From NCBI GenBank assembly GCA_951213105.1, contig OX578150.1, forward strand, positions 20,252,022 to 20,316,021: DNA of 64,000 nt, in the 5' to 3' direction. Positions 45,502 through 57,659 of this stretch are shown here, one piece after another. The position numbers and the translations under genes are program-made. Origin of the DNA: Amaurobius ferox (taxonomy: Eukaryota > Arthropoda > Arachnida > Araneae > Amaurobiidae). The notes under the pieces are model-generated. The model was not told the origin of the DNA, did no database searches, and saw only the letters and a program-made list of their open reading frames with translations. The first letter of the stretch is position 1. Each line of letters opens with the position of its first letter.

Positions 45502-46760
45502 GTTAGGTCCGGGTTCGATTCGCGCCACTGCCAAAACTGCTGCCGTGTTCACGCAGAGTACGATCACGTTAAACATGTGGGTCCGTAAGTCCTTCCGAGA
45601 GGTTGGTGGTAGGGGAAGGAGGGTACAGTCCCTGTAGATGCCTCTTCCACTGGGTTCCAGTCTAAATTGGATGAATAAAAAGAAAGTTATGGAGATTGTC
45701 GCGGCGGACGCAGTAGCCGAGTGGTTAGTGCACAAGAATTACACTTGGTAGGTCCGGGTTAGATTCCTGCCATTATCAAAACTACCGCCGTGTTCACGCG
45801 GAGTACGATCGCGTTAAACATGTGGGTCCGTAAGTCCTTCCGAGAGGTTGGTGGTAGGGGAACATTTTTAATTTATGGATATATTTTAATTTTATGGATA
45901 TTTTAAATGACGGAACGATGGATATTTTAATAGAGTTTAGCATGTGGTCATTATAAAATTTAAATTAGCGTGCGGGAATTGCACTCGGTAGGCCCGGGTT
46001 CGATTCCCGCCACTGCCTAAACTGCCATCATGTTCAGACGGAGTACGATCACATTAAACATGTGGGTCCGTAAGTCCTTCCGAGAGGTTGGTGGTAGGGG
46101 AAGGAGGGTACGGTCCCTGTGGATGCCTCCCCCACTGAGTTCCGGTCTAAATTGGGTGAATAAAAGAAAGTTATGGAGATTGTCGCGGAGGACGCAGTAT
46201 CCCAGTGGTTAGCGCGTGGGAATTACACTCGGTAGGCCCGGGTTCGATTCGCGCCACTGCCAAAACTGCTGCCGTGTTCACGCAGAGTACGATCACGTTA
46301 AACATGTGGGTCCGTAAGTCCTTCCGAGAGGTTGGTGGTAGGGGAAGGAGGGTACAGTTCCTGTAGATGCCTCTTCCACTGGGTTCCAGTCTAAATTGGG
46401 TGAATAAAAAGAAAGTTATGGAGATTGTCGCAGCGGACGTAGTAGCCTAGTGGTTAATGCACAAGAATTACACTCGGTAGGTCCGGGTTAGATTCCTGCC
46501 ATTATCAAAACTACCGCCGTGTTCGCGCGGAGTACGATCACGTTAAACATGTGGGTCCGTAAGTTCTTCCGAGAGGTTGGTGGTAAGGGAAGGAGGGTAC
46601 GGTCCCTGTAGATGCCTCCCCCACTGGGTTCCGGTCTAAATTGGGTGGCACTTCCTGGCCGTCCAAACAGTTACCATACACCTTTCTGGCAGGTCGCACC
46701 AGCGAGTTTGCCACGGTCAGAATTTTCAAGGGTAGCGAACAGGCTGGTCGCCAAAGGCGG

Positions 46761-47771
46761 CTACTTTAGAATAAGGTAATTATTGCTAGACTGACATAAA
46801 CTATCATTTATTTGATTTAAAGAATTTAGAAGTAAATTACTCGCAGTAGTAGAGTAAGTATTATGCCCACTATTTACAGTTCTAAATTTAATGGGATTTT
46901 TATGAAATTTTGGAATAAGCACAATATATGGATATTTAAGAAATTTATATTTAATATTTAAATCACTATATATGTTGATAATTTTCAATTTAAAATTATT
47001 AATGGAATGTAAATCAAGTTTAAACAGACTATTATTTTTTATATAATCTAACAGAAATTGTATATAAATTTTTTTACAGATAATAGCATAATTATTAGAG
47101 GCTTTATCAACATAGGTGATAACAAAAGATCTTTGTAAATCAATAATGGAGGGTTTAATATTATCAAAATTATATATGGATCTAGTCAATTTAATACTAC
47201 TTATAGCATTTTTAATAGATTCTAATAAAGTAAATTTCCAGATATTAAATGCCTCTAAAGGCATAGCATATTTAGAAGCTAATTTATATATATATTTATT
47301 AAGATCAAGATTAATGAATTTTCAAACTTTAATTGAATTATGACAAGAGGGTAATCTGAATTTTGTGCCAAAAAACATAATGGTTCTTAACGAAATGTCT
47401 TTAATAATACCTAAGTCTCCTGTAACTATATGCCCCAGGTCTAGATTGAGAAATTTAGCATAATCTTTTACTGTACAATTATATTTATTTTCTAAAATTG
47501 ACTTAGAATACTGATCTAAAGAGGGAGATTGTGAAATTTCATTATAATTAAATATTGATCTACCAATAGACCTGTTGTATTTAAAAGTCTTTGATACACT
47601 CAAATCTCCAATAGGCATTAAATGCTTGAACTTGTTAAAAAGATGATCAAAATTTATAGAATCATAAATGGGATGCTTGAAAGAAATAACACAATATGAA
47701 TTAGTTGACATGTTATTAAGATGATATTGATTAAGTTTTAAATTTAAATACTGTGATCTTGTAATAAGCAA
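46761..47771 (-). pseudogene. PLE linker and N-terminal reverse transcriptase
   Basis: The frame at 47771-47322 ends GHIVTGDLGIIKDISLRTIM and FFGTKFRLP; after a frameshift, 47264-46761 has FVITYVDKASNNYAIICKK and YIVLIPKFHKNPIKFRTVNS. Both are motifs of the Naiad-type Penelope reverse transcriptase (the GDL...FR linker, the DK..NN..IVCKK box and the PK.HK..I.FR box). The catalytic aspartate motifs would lie further 3' and are missing. Confidence 0.7.
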
Positions 47772-48129
47772 ATCAAAGAAAATATGATTAAAGTGTTCAT
47801 TAGCAAGATTTAATTTTAAGAAAATTGCATGAACTCTATTTAAATGTTTTTTCTTTACCGCAAAAACCCAGGATTTAATTAATTTCCACTGAAAAGTGCT
47901 ATTAAATTTATTATGTAAACAAATTATCTCAGCCTTATGATTAATGATTGAGGAATTTCCATTGCCCCATTTAAATCTTTTAAATTTAACTGATTTCTAT
48001 TATTTAAAGGAGGTTTCAAAAACAGGTGATTAAAAATAGAGTATTTATTATCTACAAAATTATTTTTTACAATATTACCATTAAGATATAGTTGATTTAA
48101 TCCATATGGAAAAAGAGTACAATTTGATT

Positions 48130-48636
48130 TTATATAATAGTTTTCAAAATAAATCCTATCTGCAGTATTTGTTTTATATCCAATATATGTATTGTGATAT
48201 TTTCAAATCTGTGCTTAGCAAAGTGTTTATATTCAATTTTATTAGAAGCATGAAGAAAATTATTATTGAGGATATATTTTTTGACGTGATCTCTATGAAC
48301 ATTCATATGTAGATGAATGGGATTACTAGTTTGTCCAATATATGATGAATTACAAATATTACAAGATAATCGATTTATGCAATTAAAAACTTTACAGAAA
48401 GGCAAATGGCTATCAAGGTTCGTAATTTGAGTTTTAGATGCAGAAGAGCAATTTTTGCAATTTTTATTCTTACATTCATTGAAATTATAATTTTTAGTGG
48501 GGTAATTAATATATTCAAAACTATCTATTACACAATGTTGGTAATTTATATATTCAAAACTATCCATTACACAATGTTGGTAATTTATATATTCAAAACT
48601 ATCCATTACACAATATATATGCTCTTCGCAAAGCAA
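48130..48636 (-). pseudogene. PLE N-terminal GIY-YIG endonuclease segment
   Basis: A 168-residue open stretch. Residues ~55-67 contain CKNKNCKNC, a zinc-binding-type cluster. CNICNSSYIGQTSN follows at about residues 93-106 and gives the YIG half of the GIY-YIG core, then LHMNVHRDHV (the helix that normally carries the catalytic Arg, apparently changed) and EYKHFAKHRF. Such nucleases nick target DNA to prime reverse transcription. The first part is a three-fold 14-residue repeat and may not be original sequence. Confidence 0.7.
48505..48620 (-). repeat. In-frame 42-bp tandem repeat, three copies
   Basis: Each copy encodes QHCVMDSFEYINY (one has CVID). The length, a multiple of three, keeps the frame of the GIY-YIG segment open. 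Confidence 0.9.
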
Positions 48637-49062
48637 AATGGTAGTAGATCATGAGGGTAGCTACTAGATTGTATCTGTAGCTGGAGTTTAGCTGATGTTA
48701 GACTTTAAAACTTCATTTAAAAAATGTTTAATTAAAAATTTGGAGAAAAACCTTTAAGACACAGGTTCAGGTATAGATGCTACTGCTTGAAAAACTTCAG
48801 AGCCGTAACTGTGGTAGATATCACACAGCATCACGAACAAACAACCAGATAGATTATTTCTTTTATTGTTATAGTTTTTTTCTAGCTCAAGGGACAGTAA
48901 ATTGATATATATATATCAGATATTCATCTATTAGATCTATTATTTTGCACTCATTTAAAAGCAAATTAGGTGTAAATTTGCGTAACTAAACATATTTTCA
49001 TCTTTGTAATATGTATTAACATAGTTTCTGTGTATATTACATACAGTTTTATTATGTTCTAG

Positions 49063-49194
49063 AGATCCCATTCGTCAAATGTTGTATACATTTAGAGATA
49101 GATGCAGAAAAATAGATGATGTTAAACTATTCGCAAATGACATTGTTATCATAATAACAGAGCATCTTCAGCATATCAAGGCTGCTGTTATCAA
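49063..49194 (+). CDS. SNX25: SNX25 exon, PXA domain
   Basis: 132 bases between acceptor TATGTTCTAG and donor AA|GTAAGT. The first base completes the lysine begun at 31679-31680. It reads DPIRQMLYTFRDRCRKIDDV and KLFANDIVIIITEHLQHIKA. Human SNX25 has the equivalent of this run (...HVDVVKVVCNDVV...THF..LKAA) at the same place in the PXA domain. It leaves after two bases of a codon, matching the next exon. Confidence 0.93.
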
Positions 49195-49199
49195 GTAAG

Positions 49200-50460
49200 T
49201 CTTTTTTTTTTTTTGCATTAATGTTATTGAATTAAAACTTCAAAGTTATATTGAATACCTTATATGTGCACTCTGTATATGATGTGTATGATGTTTTCAT
49301 AAAATAAATCAGAGGATTCTTTCCCCTCTATTTCTCATATGTATCTTTTAATTGTCGTCCTCATAACCCTGAGGGTCCAATGTCTCTAATGGTGGTAGAA
49401 GAAATTCAGTTATGAGAAAGTTAAAAATCTGACATTTCTTAGGATTTTTCATTAATTCTGTTTCATATTTTAAAAAGAAACTTTTAATAAAAGATCTACA
49501 TGTTATTATTATAAATGTGTTGCTTGCAATGCAGTAGAGTCTTAACAATTTGAAAGAAATATTAATGTTCTTTTAAAGGTAGACATAACTTTTATGTAAC
49601 AGGGTGATAATCAAGTGTGAAAATGGTTTGAAAAATAGTTTTGAGTGTTTTGATTATCACTCTGTACTATCACCTGTAATTTGATGTTTCAAAATTTTAA
49701 ATTTTTTCCTTAGTTTCAAAGCTGAGATGAATCGAATGATACCAAAACCTACACTTTAGCTATACTGGAAGTGCTCGATAATTTTGATAAAATTTCCCCT
49801 CACTCAGTTCAGTGCATATTATATACATATCTTAATCCTTTATATTTAAAGAACCTGCGTATAGCGGCATTCTCAAAGTTAGGATTATGCTCCTATTGCT
49901 CTGGTTTCATGCTTATTATGTGCTTGCTATTACGGAGTAGTTAATACCAACAAATTTAGTATTAACACATAGCCAACTTTGTATTTCTTCAAAATTGAGC
50001 TCAGGCTACAGCAGCCAAGTACTCACAGAACATGCCCAATTGTGTGCATTCCCAAAGTCTCTGGTCTGAAGTCCAGAGTTTGGTCTGTCTGGAAGAGCTG
50101 TCCACAAAAATGTTACATGTTAACCCCCAAAATAATAAAAATAAACACAAATTGTAAATGATAAAATTACAAATGATCAAAATTCAAAATAATAAAAACA
50201 AACACTAAATAGTAAAATGCAAAATTTCAATTTGTACGTGTAGCAAAATATTATTCTCAAAGGTAAAAAAAATGAAGCTGCCTGTGTCAAAAATAAATTC
50301 ACAACAGTTAAAAAGATTAAAATGCCAAACCAACAGATTCCCAACCTCAATTTCTTATTATGAAAATAATTATCATTTGACTGTGAAGTTTTACGATTAA
50401 ACTTGTAGATGGCAGTACCAGGAATGAGGAGTTAAATGAAGACTGTTGTTAAACATGTAC
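49200..50460. other. SNX25 intron sequence, no gene seen
   Basis: AT-rich, no recognisable repeat family and only short chance frames. Confidence 0.5.
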
Positions 50461-50499
50461 TATGGATTTGTGAGTTGGTGAAACAAGGATGACAAAATA

Positions 50500-50640
50500 T
50501 GTGATTGAAACACACTCTGCTGGTCAGACACTTAAAACGTACTACTCTTGCTGATGTTGCACACACACACTGTTGGTCAGACACTGTAACGCACTACTCT
50601 CGCTAATGTGGCACACACACACTGCTGGTCAGAAGCTGCA
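50500..50640. repeat. Short tandem repeat, about 55-bp unit
   Basis: Three diverged copies of CTGCTGGTCAGACACT followed by a (C/T)GCACTACTC(T/G)CGCT-type segment and (CA)n runs. Confidence 0.75.
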
Positions 50641-51420
50641 AGAACCCGACAAAGACCTAAAGTGATGATTGATGGCTACAGACACAATTTAGCCACCCTG
50701 TTCCGTGGTGGTCCCCCTTGACTTTATACTGGCGCCCATAGAAGGCATGATGCACAACCCCAGTAATCCGAACTCACACATATATTTTTGGGAGTGGCTC
50801 ATCATCACTACTTTCTATTGAAGAACCCGAACTGGTATTGGGTTCACAGTAATGTAAATAGTGCAAGAATATAATAAAACATCTATATGCCACTTTAAAA
50901 CATTTTTCTGGCGACCGTGGGCCCCGGGCGCTCAGCTTGAGCCCCAGCCGTGGCCCTGAAATTTATTTCAACCTCCTCCTCAAACACCGGCCAGGAATTG
51001 AATCTCTCTCGCCAACAAAATTTCTTTTTCCTAAGAGCCACCAATCTTGGCAAGTGAAAACTTGCACCTCGTATAGAGCGCCTATGTACACCCCGGGGAA
51101 TAAAAAATGATACTTCACCAAGAACCGCGAGGCGCAAAATTGCCGCCAAGATAGCTACCACGTTTTGCCGCCAAAGTTCATTATTTCCTTAAGAAAACCC
51201 TACAAAATTCCTCTCGGCACCCATATACATCTGGTTTCTACATCGTTCCAACTGATAAGCCGTGAAAGGACCAAATCTACGCTTAAAACAAGCGTTATTT
51301 TTCGCTTTCGGATGAATTTAATTGTCGCTCGAAAGTGAAGGCGTAGAGCCGGAAATGAAAATTACAGGGACACAGGCGAATTAGCAAAGGACTTTAAAGA
51401 TATTTAGCATTTGTAGATAC
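50641..51420 (+). other. Possible LTR end and primer-binding region
   Basis: A GC-richer block in AT-rich intron. AATAAA (about 50871-50876) is followed about 40 bases on by TTTCTGGCGACCGTGGG, which resembles the LTR edge and TGG-type primer-binding site of some LTR retrotransposons. No second LTR, gag or pol is visible, and the open frame at 50895-51161 (minus) has no known motif. Confidence 0.25.
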
Positions 51421-51616
51421 ATTGCGCGTGTAATTTAGAATATTGGGGAATTTTAAGGGATAATAAATTAACTTTAATATGAGATAAATCACCAAAGTAC
51501 TCAATAACCATAAATTAATTTAGAATTTTGAAGGGAGGGGGGGATAATTCTGAATTCTGAACATTAATAATTTAGAAAAACAAAAACCTCTGAAACTAAG
51601 TGCAGAGATAATGTTA

Positions 51617-53154
51617 CACTGGCTTCCAAAAGTTAAGCACGGACAGTAAAATGAACAAAAATGGAAAAGTAAAGCTTTGATTAACTCAAAATTGTACATG
51701 AAGGTTGCAAATGTGTGTATGCATTAAAGAAAACATGAATTATGTACAAAGATGAAAGAAATATTTACTTTTCGTAAGTTATATTATGACATCACATTTG
51801 GGTCATTTTCAAAATGATGTTTAAAGGCAAATAAACTATACAAAACTTACATTAATATGGCATGTGACTACCCCGGACCTTCACACAAACTTTGCAACGA
51901 TTTTCCATGCTTTCAATGAGTTGATCAAATATTGCAGATGCAAGCAATGGCCATTTCTCCAATATGGCAGTTTCCAACTCTTTGAGACTGGCTGGAGGAG
52001 ATAAACGTGCAGAAACAGCACACCCAAGGACATCCCAAAGGTTTTCAATGGGATTAAGGTCGGAAGAATACGCCGACCACTCCATACAAAAAATGCCTTC
52101 ACTTTCCAGGCATTTGTCAACAATGTTAGCTTAATGGGGATGGGCATTATTGTCCATAAGGAAGAAATCAGGACCAACTGCTGCTGTGTAGAGTCTCGCA
52201 ATGGGGTCTAGGACTTCATCCTGATACCATGCAGCCATCACAGAACCGCCTTTAAAGATGTGCAGCTTTGTGCGATATCCCATTGAAATTCCAGCCCACA
52301 CCATGACACTGCCACCTCTGAATATGTGACGTTTGATGATGTTCTTGGCCTGATTGCGTGTGCCTCATTCTCTCCAGACCCTTATACGTTTATCTGATTC
52401 CAGGGCAAATCTGGACTCATCTGTGAACAAATAGGACATTGCATGAATCTCAGACAGTCCAATTGACATGTTGATAACACAACTTTAATCTTGCCCCTCT
52501 GGCTTGGACGGTTAGTGGAACACAAAAATATGGTACACGGGCATACAGTTCCTTCACGTGGAGCCTTTGGCACACAGTACTGGCATATATTGTCTTACCA
52601 AGTGCCACTGCAACCATGGATGTAACAGTTGTGGAGGTTGCTTGTTGATTCTGCCTGACTACTATAGCAATATACCGATCACCAGAGGGGGTGGTAACTC
52701 TTGGATGACCGGGCACAGGTCTCTGGAGAACTGTTTGACTTGTTTGGAATTATTTCCATAATCGAGAAATTACCGAATGATCAACGCCAAAGAAAATAGC
52801 AACATCTTTGATTGACTGTCCTGCTTCAATGCGTCTGACAGCACGTTGGCATTCACTATCTGTCATTCATCTTCTTTCAGCGATAGAAACACGAATATCA
52901 TCAGAAATAATCCTACAAAAGTTATAAGCATTTCGTATCAGCATTTAAATGCACCTCCTCAAACCCTTCAGACTGCTGGCATCTTCAATGATTGTCTAAT
53001 TAACATATATCCGGACAGTCAATCGTGATTGGCTGTAACATACGATATTTGCATACTGCAATCTACATCCGTAATGATTTTCAGCCACTCAAATTCAAAT
53101 AAGCTTTCAAAAAATGAAAATTTGCATTTCTTGCTTAATTTTTGGAAGTCAGTG
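51617..53154 (-). mobile_element. Tc1-like DNA transposon, 1538 bp
   Basis: Bounded by TA (51615-51616 and 53155-53156) and inverted ends CACTGGCTTCCAAAAGTTAA / CACTGACTTCCAAAAATTAA. A single decayed transposase lies between them on the minus strand. Size, TA target and ends are typical of the Tc1 group. Confidence 0.92.
51852..52866 (-). pseudogene. Tc1-like transposase pseudogene
   Basis: The start is at 52866 (MTDSECQRAVRRIEAGQSIK, helix-turn-helix with DVAIFFGVDHSVISRLW). A second DNA-binding part follows (VPGHPRVTTPSGDRYIAIVV, minus frame near 52716), then the catalytic region: FTDESRFALESDKRIRVW with the first Asp, FFLMDNNAHPH where the second catalytic Asp is replaced by Asn, and SSDLNPIENLWD with the Glu. 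A stop follows the NNAHPH segment and there are several frameshifts. It is dead as a transposase; the family moves DNA by cut and paste at TA. Confidence 0.9.
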
Positions 53155-53678
53155 TAATATATGTCTGAAATACAACTTTACTTCATATTAAGTGCTGATA
53201 TGTATGCATGCATTGCATATAGAGAATCAGTTGGAGAGTGAGACGAGAGTGTTTACAGCCTAAAATCGCATATTTATACTAGTCTAAAATAGACACCATT
53301 GTGCATACAAATTCTCTGTGATTGCAGTTTGTCCAAGCTACTACAATACTCCCTGAAAAAGGAAGATTGAACTGCAAGACAAGACAATAAGCAGTGAAAT
53401 AACACTACTTTATGCAAAATTCTCATGGATCTCATTGTAATAGTGAGGTTTGCAGACTGCATTAGACTCGAACTGCCCATCAACTATAGTTTTTTTGTTA
53501 ACTTCTGAATCTAAAAATAAAACACTGGTCCATGGATGCTGTATCTGCAATGGGAGCATGATTAAAATTTAATCCTTGTTCTTATTTTGCTGCATTAAGC
53601 ATGTGCAATTGTTATATTGTGACTTTGTTAAGTTTAATTACTGTTTATTTATTTGAAATATTTTCAATTTTATTGCAG

Positions 53679-53851
53679 TCCATCAGATAAAATTCAACCC
53701 TATAAAGTATACCCATTTCTGTCTACTAAAGAAAATGAATTGGAATACTTACGAATGATATGTGAATTTTTTTTTATGACTCTGCTTCCTCCAGAATATG
53801 TTGGGAACCTTCCTCTTCGAAGTTTATTAAGTGAAATTTTTGCTGTAAATG
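53679..53851 (+). CDS. SNX25: SNX25 exon, PXA domain
   Basis: 173 bases between acceptor TTTTATTGCAG and donor AATG|GTAAAT. It completes a split Asn codon and reads PSDKIQPYKVYPFLSTKENE, LEYLRMICEFFFMTLLPPEY and VGNLPLRSLLSEIFAVN. It matches the SNX25 segment with the RxLxxxxxxLLP...LRxxLxEI pattern. It ends with the first base of a Val codon, finished by the next exon. Confidence 0.93.
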
Positions 53852-54007
53852 GTAAATTTTTCTTTATTTTTTACAAATTCTTTTAATTCATATTATTTTT
53901 GTAAACTTTGTACTGTGAATCCCAGAACTTGGTTATATTTGATCAAAAATAGAAAACACATATCAAAGTATAGGGTTTGGCCTGTAAATTTACATGGTAC
54001 TTTTAAT

Positions 54008-56200
54008 ACTTTCCTTATATACATAGTATAATTATTATATAGGGAAAGTATTGTAAAGGGTCAAAAATTTGAATCTAAGTTTTTGATGAAAGAACACGTT
54101 GCAAGTATCCATAAACACAAGTTGTATGTTTTTAAAGTAATGTCTGTTGTTGTATGCTAGTGTGTATGTCCATGAGCCTATGGATACTATGTTTCATGAA
54201 TGAATGGAATGCATCAAAAGTAATTTAAGATGATTATTACAATCATTGAAGTGAATACTGGAACTTGATTTACGCAATCAAATGTTTGGAAGACCTCATC
54301 CAATGTTCGAATGAATTTTTTAAGGAAATCATTAAAATGTCTGTCAATAACGATACATAAATAATCATTTCAGGCATCATTTTTACTTTCTCATACTATG
54401 TAATATAATAAAGAGAAAGTATTGTTTTTGTAAAAACTTTTGAATTTGAGATTTTGATGCCAATATATGTTTAAAACCTCCTGAACCCTTTTTGATTATT
54501 TTTGGAATTCTGTCTGTCTGTCTGTGATAGTTTTTTTTTTGCGTACATGGTAGCTGCCACAAATATTAATGAATTTTCATGAAATTTTATATTTGGCTTA
54601 TTGAAAACTTAGGAAATAGGTAGAATGTATTTAAATTCAAGTAAAAAGTTTGAAGTTTATTTGAAATTTTATATTTTTTTAATATGGCATCATAGGACAA
54701 AATTTGCAATAATCATTCATAAAAAGTTATTTATAGCTCAATAGTCACAAGACTTATTAGTTTCAATCATTCCTGTAAAGAAAAAAGCCGTGATACAATT
54801 TTTGTGTCCGTGATGTCATTAGCTCCCCTTGAGGGAGGGGGATTTTACCCCCCTCCCCCGGGGAGTACATTGTCAAGTATGGTATCAATTGAAAGATTTT
54901 TTTAATCCTTTTAAAGTGAAGGGTAACATGTTATAATTGTGATTAATTATACGAACAATATAGATTTTTCATATTATTTCTTGCAAAGAAAATATATATA
55001 TATATTACAAGCTACTTAACATTTACTTTAAGAACCCATATTTTCATCTGTTCATCTCTGTAGTGTTTGGCGACTAATTTGGTGGGATATTGCCAACTTG
55101 GCAACTTTTTTAGATGTTGCAAAATTAATGAAAATGTTGCCAAATCGATAAAATTGTCACCAAATCTATAAAAAATGTCATCAAATTGATAAAAATGATG
55201 CTAAATCAATTAAATAAATGTGATTTGTTAGGAGATAGTACTGTAACGATGTTTCAGTAGTGTTTGTCTGTTAATCTAACTGTCCAACTTGGCTACAAAT
55301 TTGGTGACTTTTTTTAAATGTTGCCAAATGGAACAAAATTCATCAAATGCAGGAAAATGTATCTAAATTAATAAAAAGACCCTAACTTGATGAAAAATGA
55401 TGCATGATTGATGAAAATTCATTTTGCATAATGAAGTTTAATTTCCTTGATAATCTAAGTTGCTTTATGGGAATTATTAATTTAATATCTTAATAATTCA
55501 TTTTTCCATTCGTCTGTCTATAAATCTGCCAAGTTTTCTTAAATGTTGCCAAAGTGACAAAAATATCGCCAAATCGATAAAAATATCATGAAATTGATAA
55601 ACATGACTCTAAATCAATGAAATTAATTGTGTTTTGATAAGTGATCGTTTTCTAATGGTGTATCGATAGTGTTTGTCTGGCTGTCTAACCATATCTGAAA
55701 AAATCTTTGATCCAAATGATCACAATTACAGCATATTACCTGGTACAGTTGTGAAATTTGAAAAACAAAAATCACAAAATTGATTCTGGTATAAAAAAGT
55801 TGAGTTGAGCAGCACTCCAGTTAATTCATTAAAAAATGAATGTCATACATTTTAAAATGCTATCATGAACCATTCTTGAGGTATTGCACAATTTTTGAAA
55901 GAAAAATCATTAAAAATTCAGGACATTCAACACTGTTAAATAAATAATCATTTCATATTTAATTTTACATTAGAAAATGAATGACAAATTTTAGAATGCT
56001 AGCATGAATTGCAGCATACTAATAGTGCTCATTTTTCAAATAAAATGTTTGCGAAAATTACATAATATAAAAAAAATTGTAAGTATTATGAAATATATTC
56101 ACCTTCCATATGTAATATTATACAACAAATTTGTTAACATTATTCTTGTGGATCAAGTAGTTTGCTTCATTCACAAGAGAAGTTACCTTTTGTGATAGTT
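54008..56200. repeat. Diverged interspersed repeats in SNX25 intron
   Basis: Begins with a 42-bp palindrome of transposon ends (ACTTTCC...GGGAAAGT, 54008-54049). 54385-54960 is a copy of the repeat at 24900-25570. 55030-55720 is a degenerate tandem repeat of GCCAAATCGATAAAAATG-type units. 56090-56190 resembles 21000-21090 of the nested element. No gene. Confidence 0.55.
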
Positions 56201-56827
56201 TTATGTTTTGATTCCAAAGAATTCGTTAGTACTTTTTTTATTTCATGAGATATTAATTAAATTTGATGAAGATACATGAATCATGAGTATGAATAAGTCA
56301 TTCTGTTTGGATAATAAGTTGCTAAACTGCCCAATTTTAATTTATGTGATATTAATTAAATATCCAAAACATTGTTGTATGAATCTCTACACTGTTATTC
56401 CACTGTGAAAGAAGTGAAGTCATTGCATTATGTAGGGTCATGTGCTGTTTAATCGTGCTGTCCAGATTAGATTTTCTGAAATTAGGACCATTTAGTCTTG
56501 ATTACATGATTTTCTTTTACAAGGTGCTTTTCCAGACTCTTATCTACCTTAATTGAGTGTTAAGTGCATGTATGGAAGATAACCAGGAAGTAAGTTTCAT
56601 TTCTAAATATTGATGCTACAGCATTGCTGTTGTGATGGTGTGCATTAGTAGATTTTTTGTGATGCTATGCATTAACTGATTCTTTGTAATGATGTGCGAG
56701 TTAGTTGATTCTTTGACACCATTTTCATACATTCGAGTAGTGCATATGCATCATGGTGTGTGTTTATAATGTTTAAAAAAATTGAGATGCTTGCTGCATG
56801 TGAATGTGGTTGTGAACCCGTTTGTTG

Positions 56828-57236
56828 AATGTAAGGAACATTAAACCATCTGAAATTCATAGTCATATTTGTGATATTTATGGAGAACATGCAATGAGTG
56901 ACAAATCCTGCCTGCACACTGTGGCTGCAATGTAACATCTCATAACCTTCGACTGGGAATAATTCGATCATCCCCCCACTTCTCAGACTTAGCACTAAGC
57001 AATTTTCATATGTTCAAGTATCTCAAATCCTTTCTTGCTGGCTGGCGGTTTCACGAAAACAGCATGGCCAAACAAACTGTTAACCTGTGATTTGCATTGC
57101 ATGCAGCATCCTTTCATCACAAAAGGATTATAACACCTGGTACCTTGCTATGACAAATGCCTCAGTTGTCAACAGTGACAGAAACTATGTCAAAAAATAG
57201 TGTAAGGTGTGTACATCAAACAGTTATATAAATGGT
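56828..57236 (+). pseudogene. Internally deleted mariner transposase
   Basis: The N-terminal part NVRNIKPSEIHSHICDIYGE matches the helix-turn-helix of mariner transposases. After CLHTVAAM and a stop, the frame jumps to the far C-terminal part, SDLALSNFHMFKYLKSFLAG then WRFHENSMAKQTV, the family's SPDLAPSD...LK.FL.G.RF block. The catalytic core in between is missing, as is the usual final GDYVE. At least two more stops follow. It is a remnant of a DD34D mariner. Confidence 0.75.
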
Positions 57237-57659
57237 TTGTAAATATATTCTTGTTTTTTCTTAATAGTTCATCTGAACTTACTTTCTGGATATCCCTCAT
57301 ATAAATTTCCTAATCTCAGGCATAAAACTGTAATTAGTGACAGGCATAATTTGATTGGTTTTGTTAAAAAAAAGTTGTGTTTATGCCTTTACACAATTTT
57401 TAACTTAGTTCAGTAATAATAAATTTCTAATCATGGATTTAAAAAGTAGAATTAATGAGGAGCAGTCAAATTGATAGTAAGTTCTCTTCTCTCTTGTTTC
57501 AATGTTAAAGGCCATACATTTTATCAATGTTTTTAGTATTTTGAATGCTTTGAAAATATTTTGTTTATTACCAGATTTTTAATAAACTTCATAGTTTATA
57601 TGTATTTGGAATGTCTCATTTCAGTGGGTTTTTAGACTACATATATTTTTTCTTTGCAG

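Larger units (their letters stand above)
39473..45976 (+). repeat. 2168-bp tandem unit, three near-identical copies
   Basis: Landmarks recur at exact 2168-base spacing (39655, 41823, 43991). Each unit holds several SINE-derived monomers, two copies of an AT-rich spacer (for example 40073-40186 and 41521-41634) and one solo LTR. Only a few single-base differences were noticed, for example at 39852 and 45464 and their equivalents. A partial array with more diverged monomers follows to 46700. Confidence 0.92.
38611..46764 (+). mobile_element. Helitron-like copy 2, truncated and expanded
   Basis: From CACACGTGAAAACCG (38613) it is homologous to the Helitron-like element at 5963-8156 (there from about 6069): the GCACCACCGGAAAGAGCAGAC-type segment, AT-rich spacers with GATATTTTAAATGATGGAAC, the SINE-derived array, and the 3' end GGTCGCCAAAGGCGGCTAC, where CTAG has become CTAC. 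The 5' ~105 bp are missing. The array has grown to about 7.3 kb, with three 2168-bp units and solo LTRs inside. Confidence 0.8.
46761..48640 (-). mobile_element. Penelope-like element with permuted domains (Naiad-like)
   Basis: On the minus strand the order is GIY-YIG endonuclease (48636-48130), linker (47771-47322), then the start of the reverse transcriptase (47264-46761). Classical Penelope elements have the nuclease after the reverse transcriptase; a clade described as Naiad/Chlamys has it in front, as here, together with a Cys-rich zinc motif. The 3' part, including the catalytic YxDD box, is cut off at 46764 by the end of the Helitron-like copy. Several frameshifts make it defective. 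Confidence 0.75.

Noticed and set aside
39655..45735. Identical sets of short frames in each 2168-bp unit
   Set aside because: They are copies of SINE and LTR sequence with no protein motif.
50500..50640. CRISPR-like direct repeats
   Set aside because: The unit is a degenerate minisatellite with (CA)n runs and no unique spacers, in eukaryotic DNA.
50895..51161. 88-residue minus-strand frame in GC-rich block
   Set aside because: Composition-driven frame with no known domain; the block looks more like LTR or leader debris.
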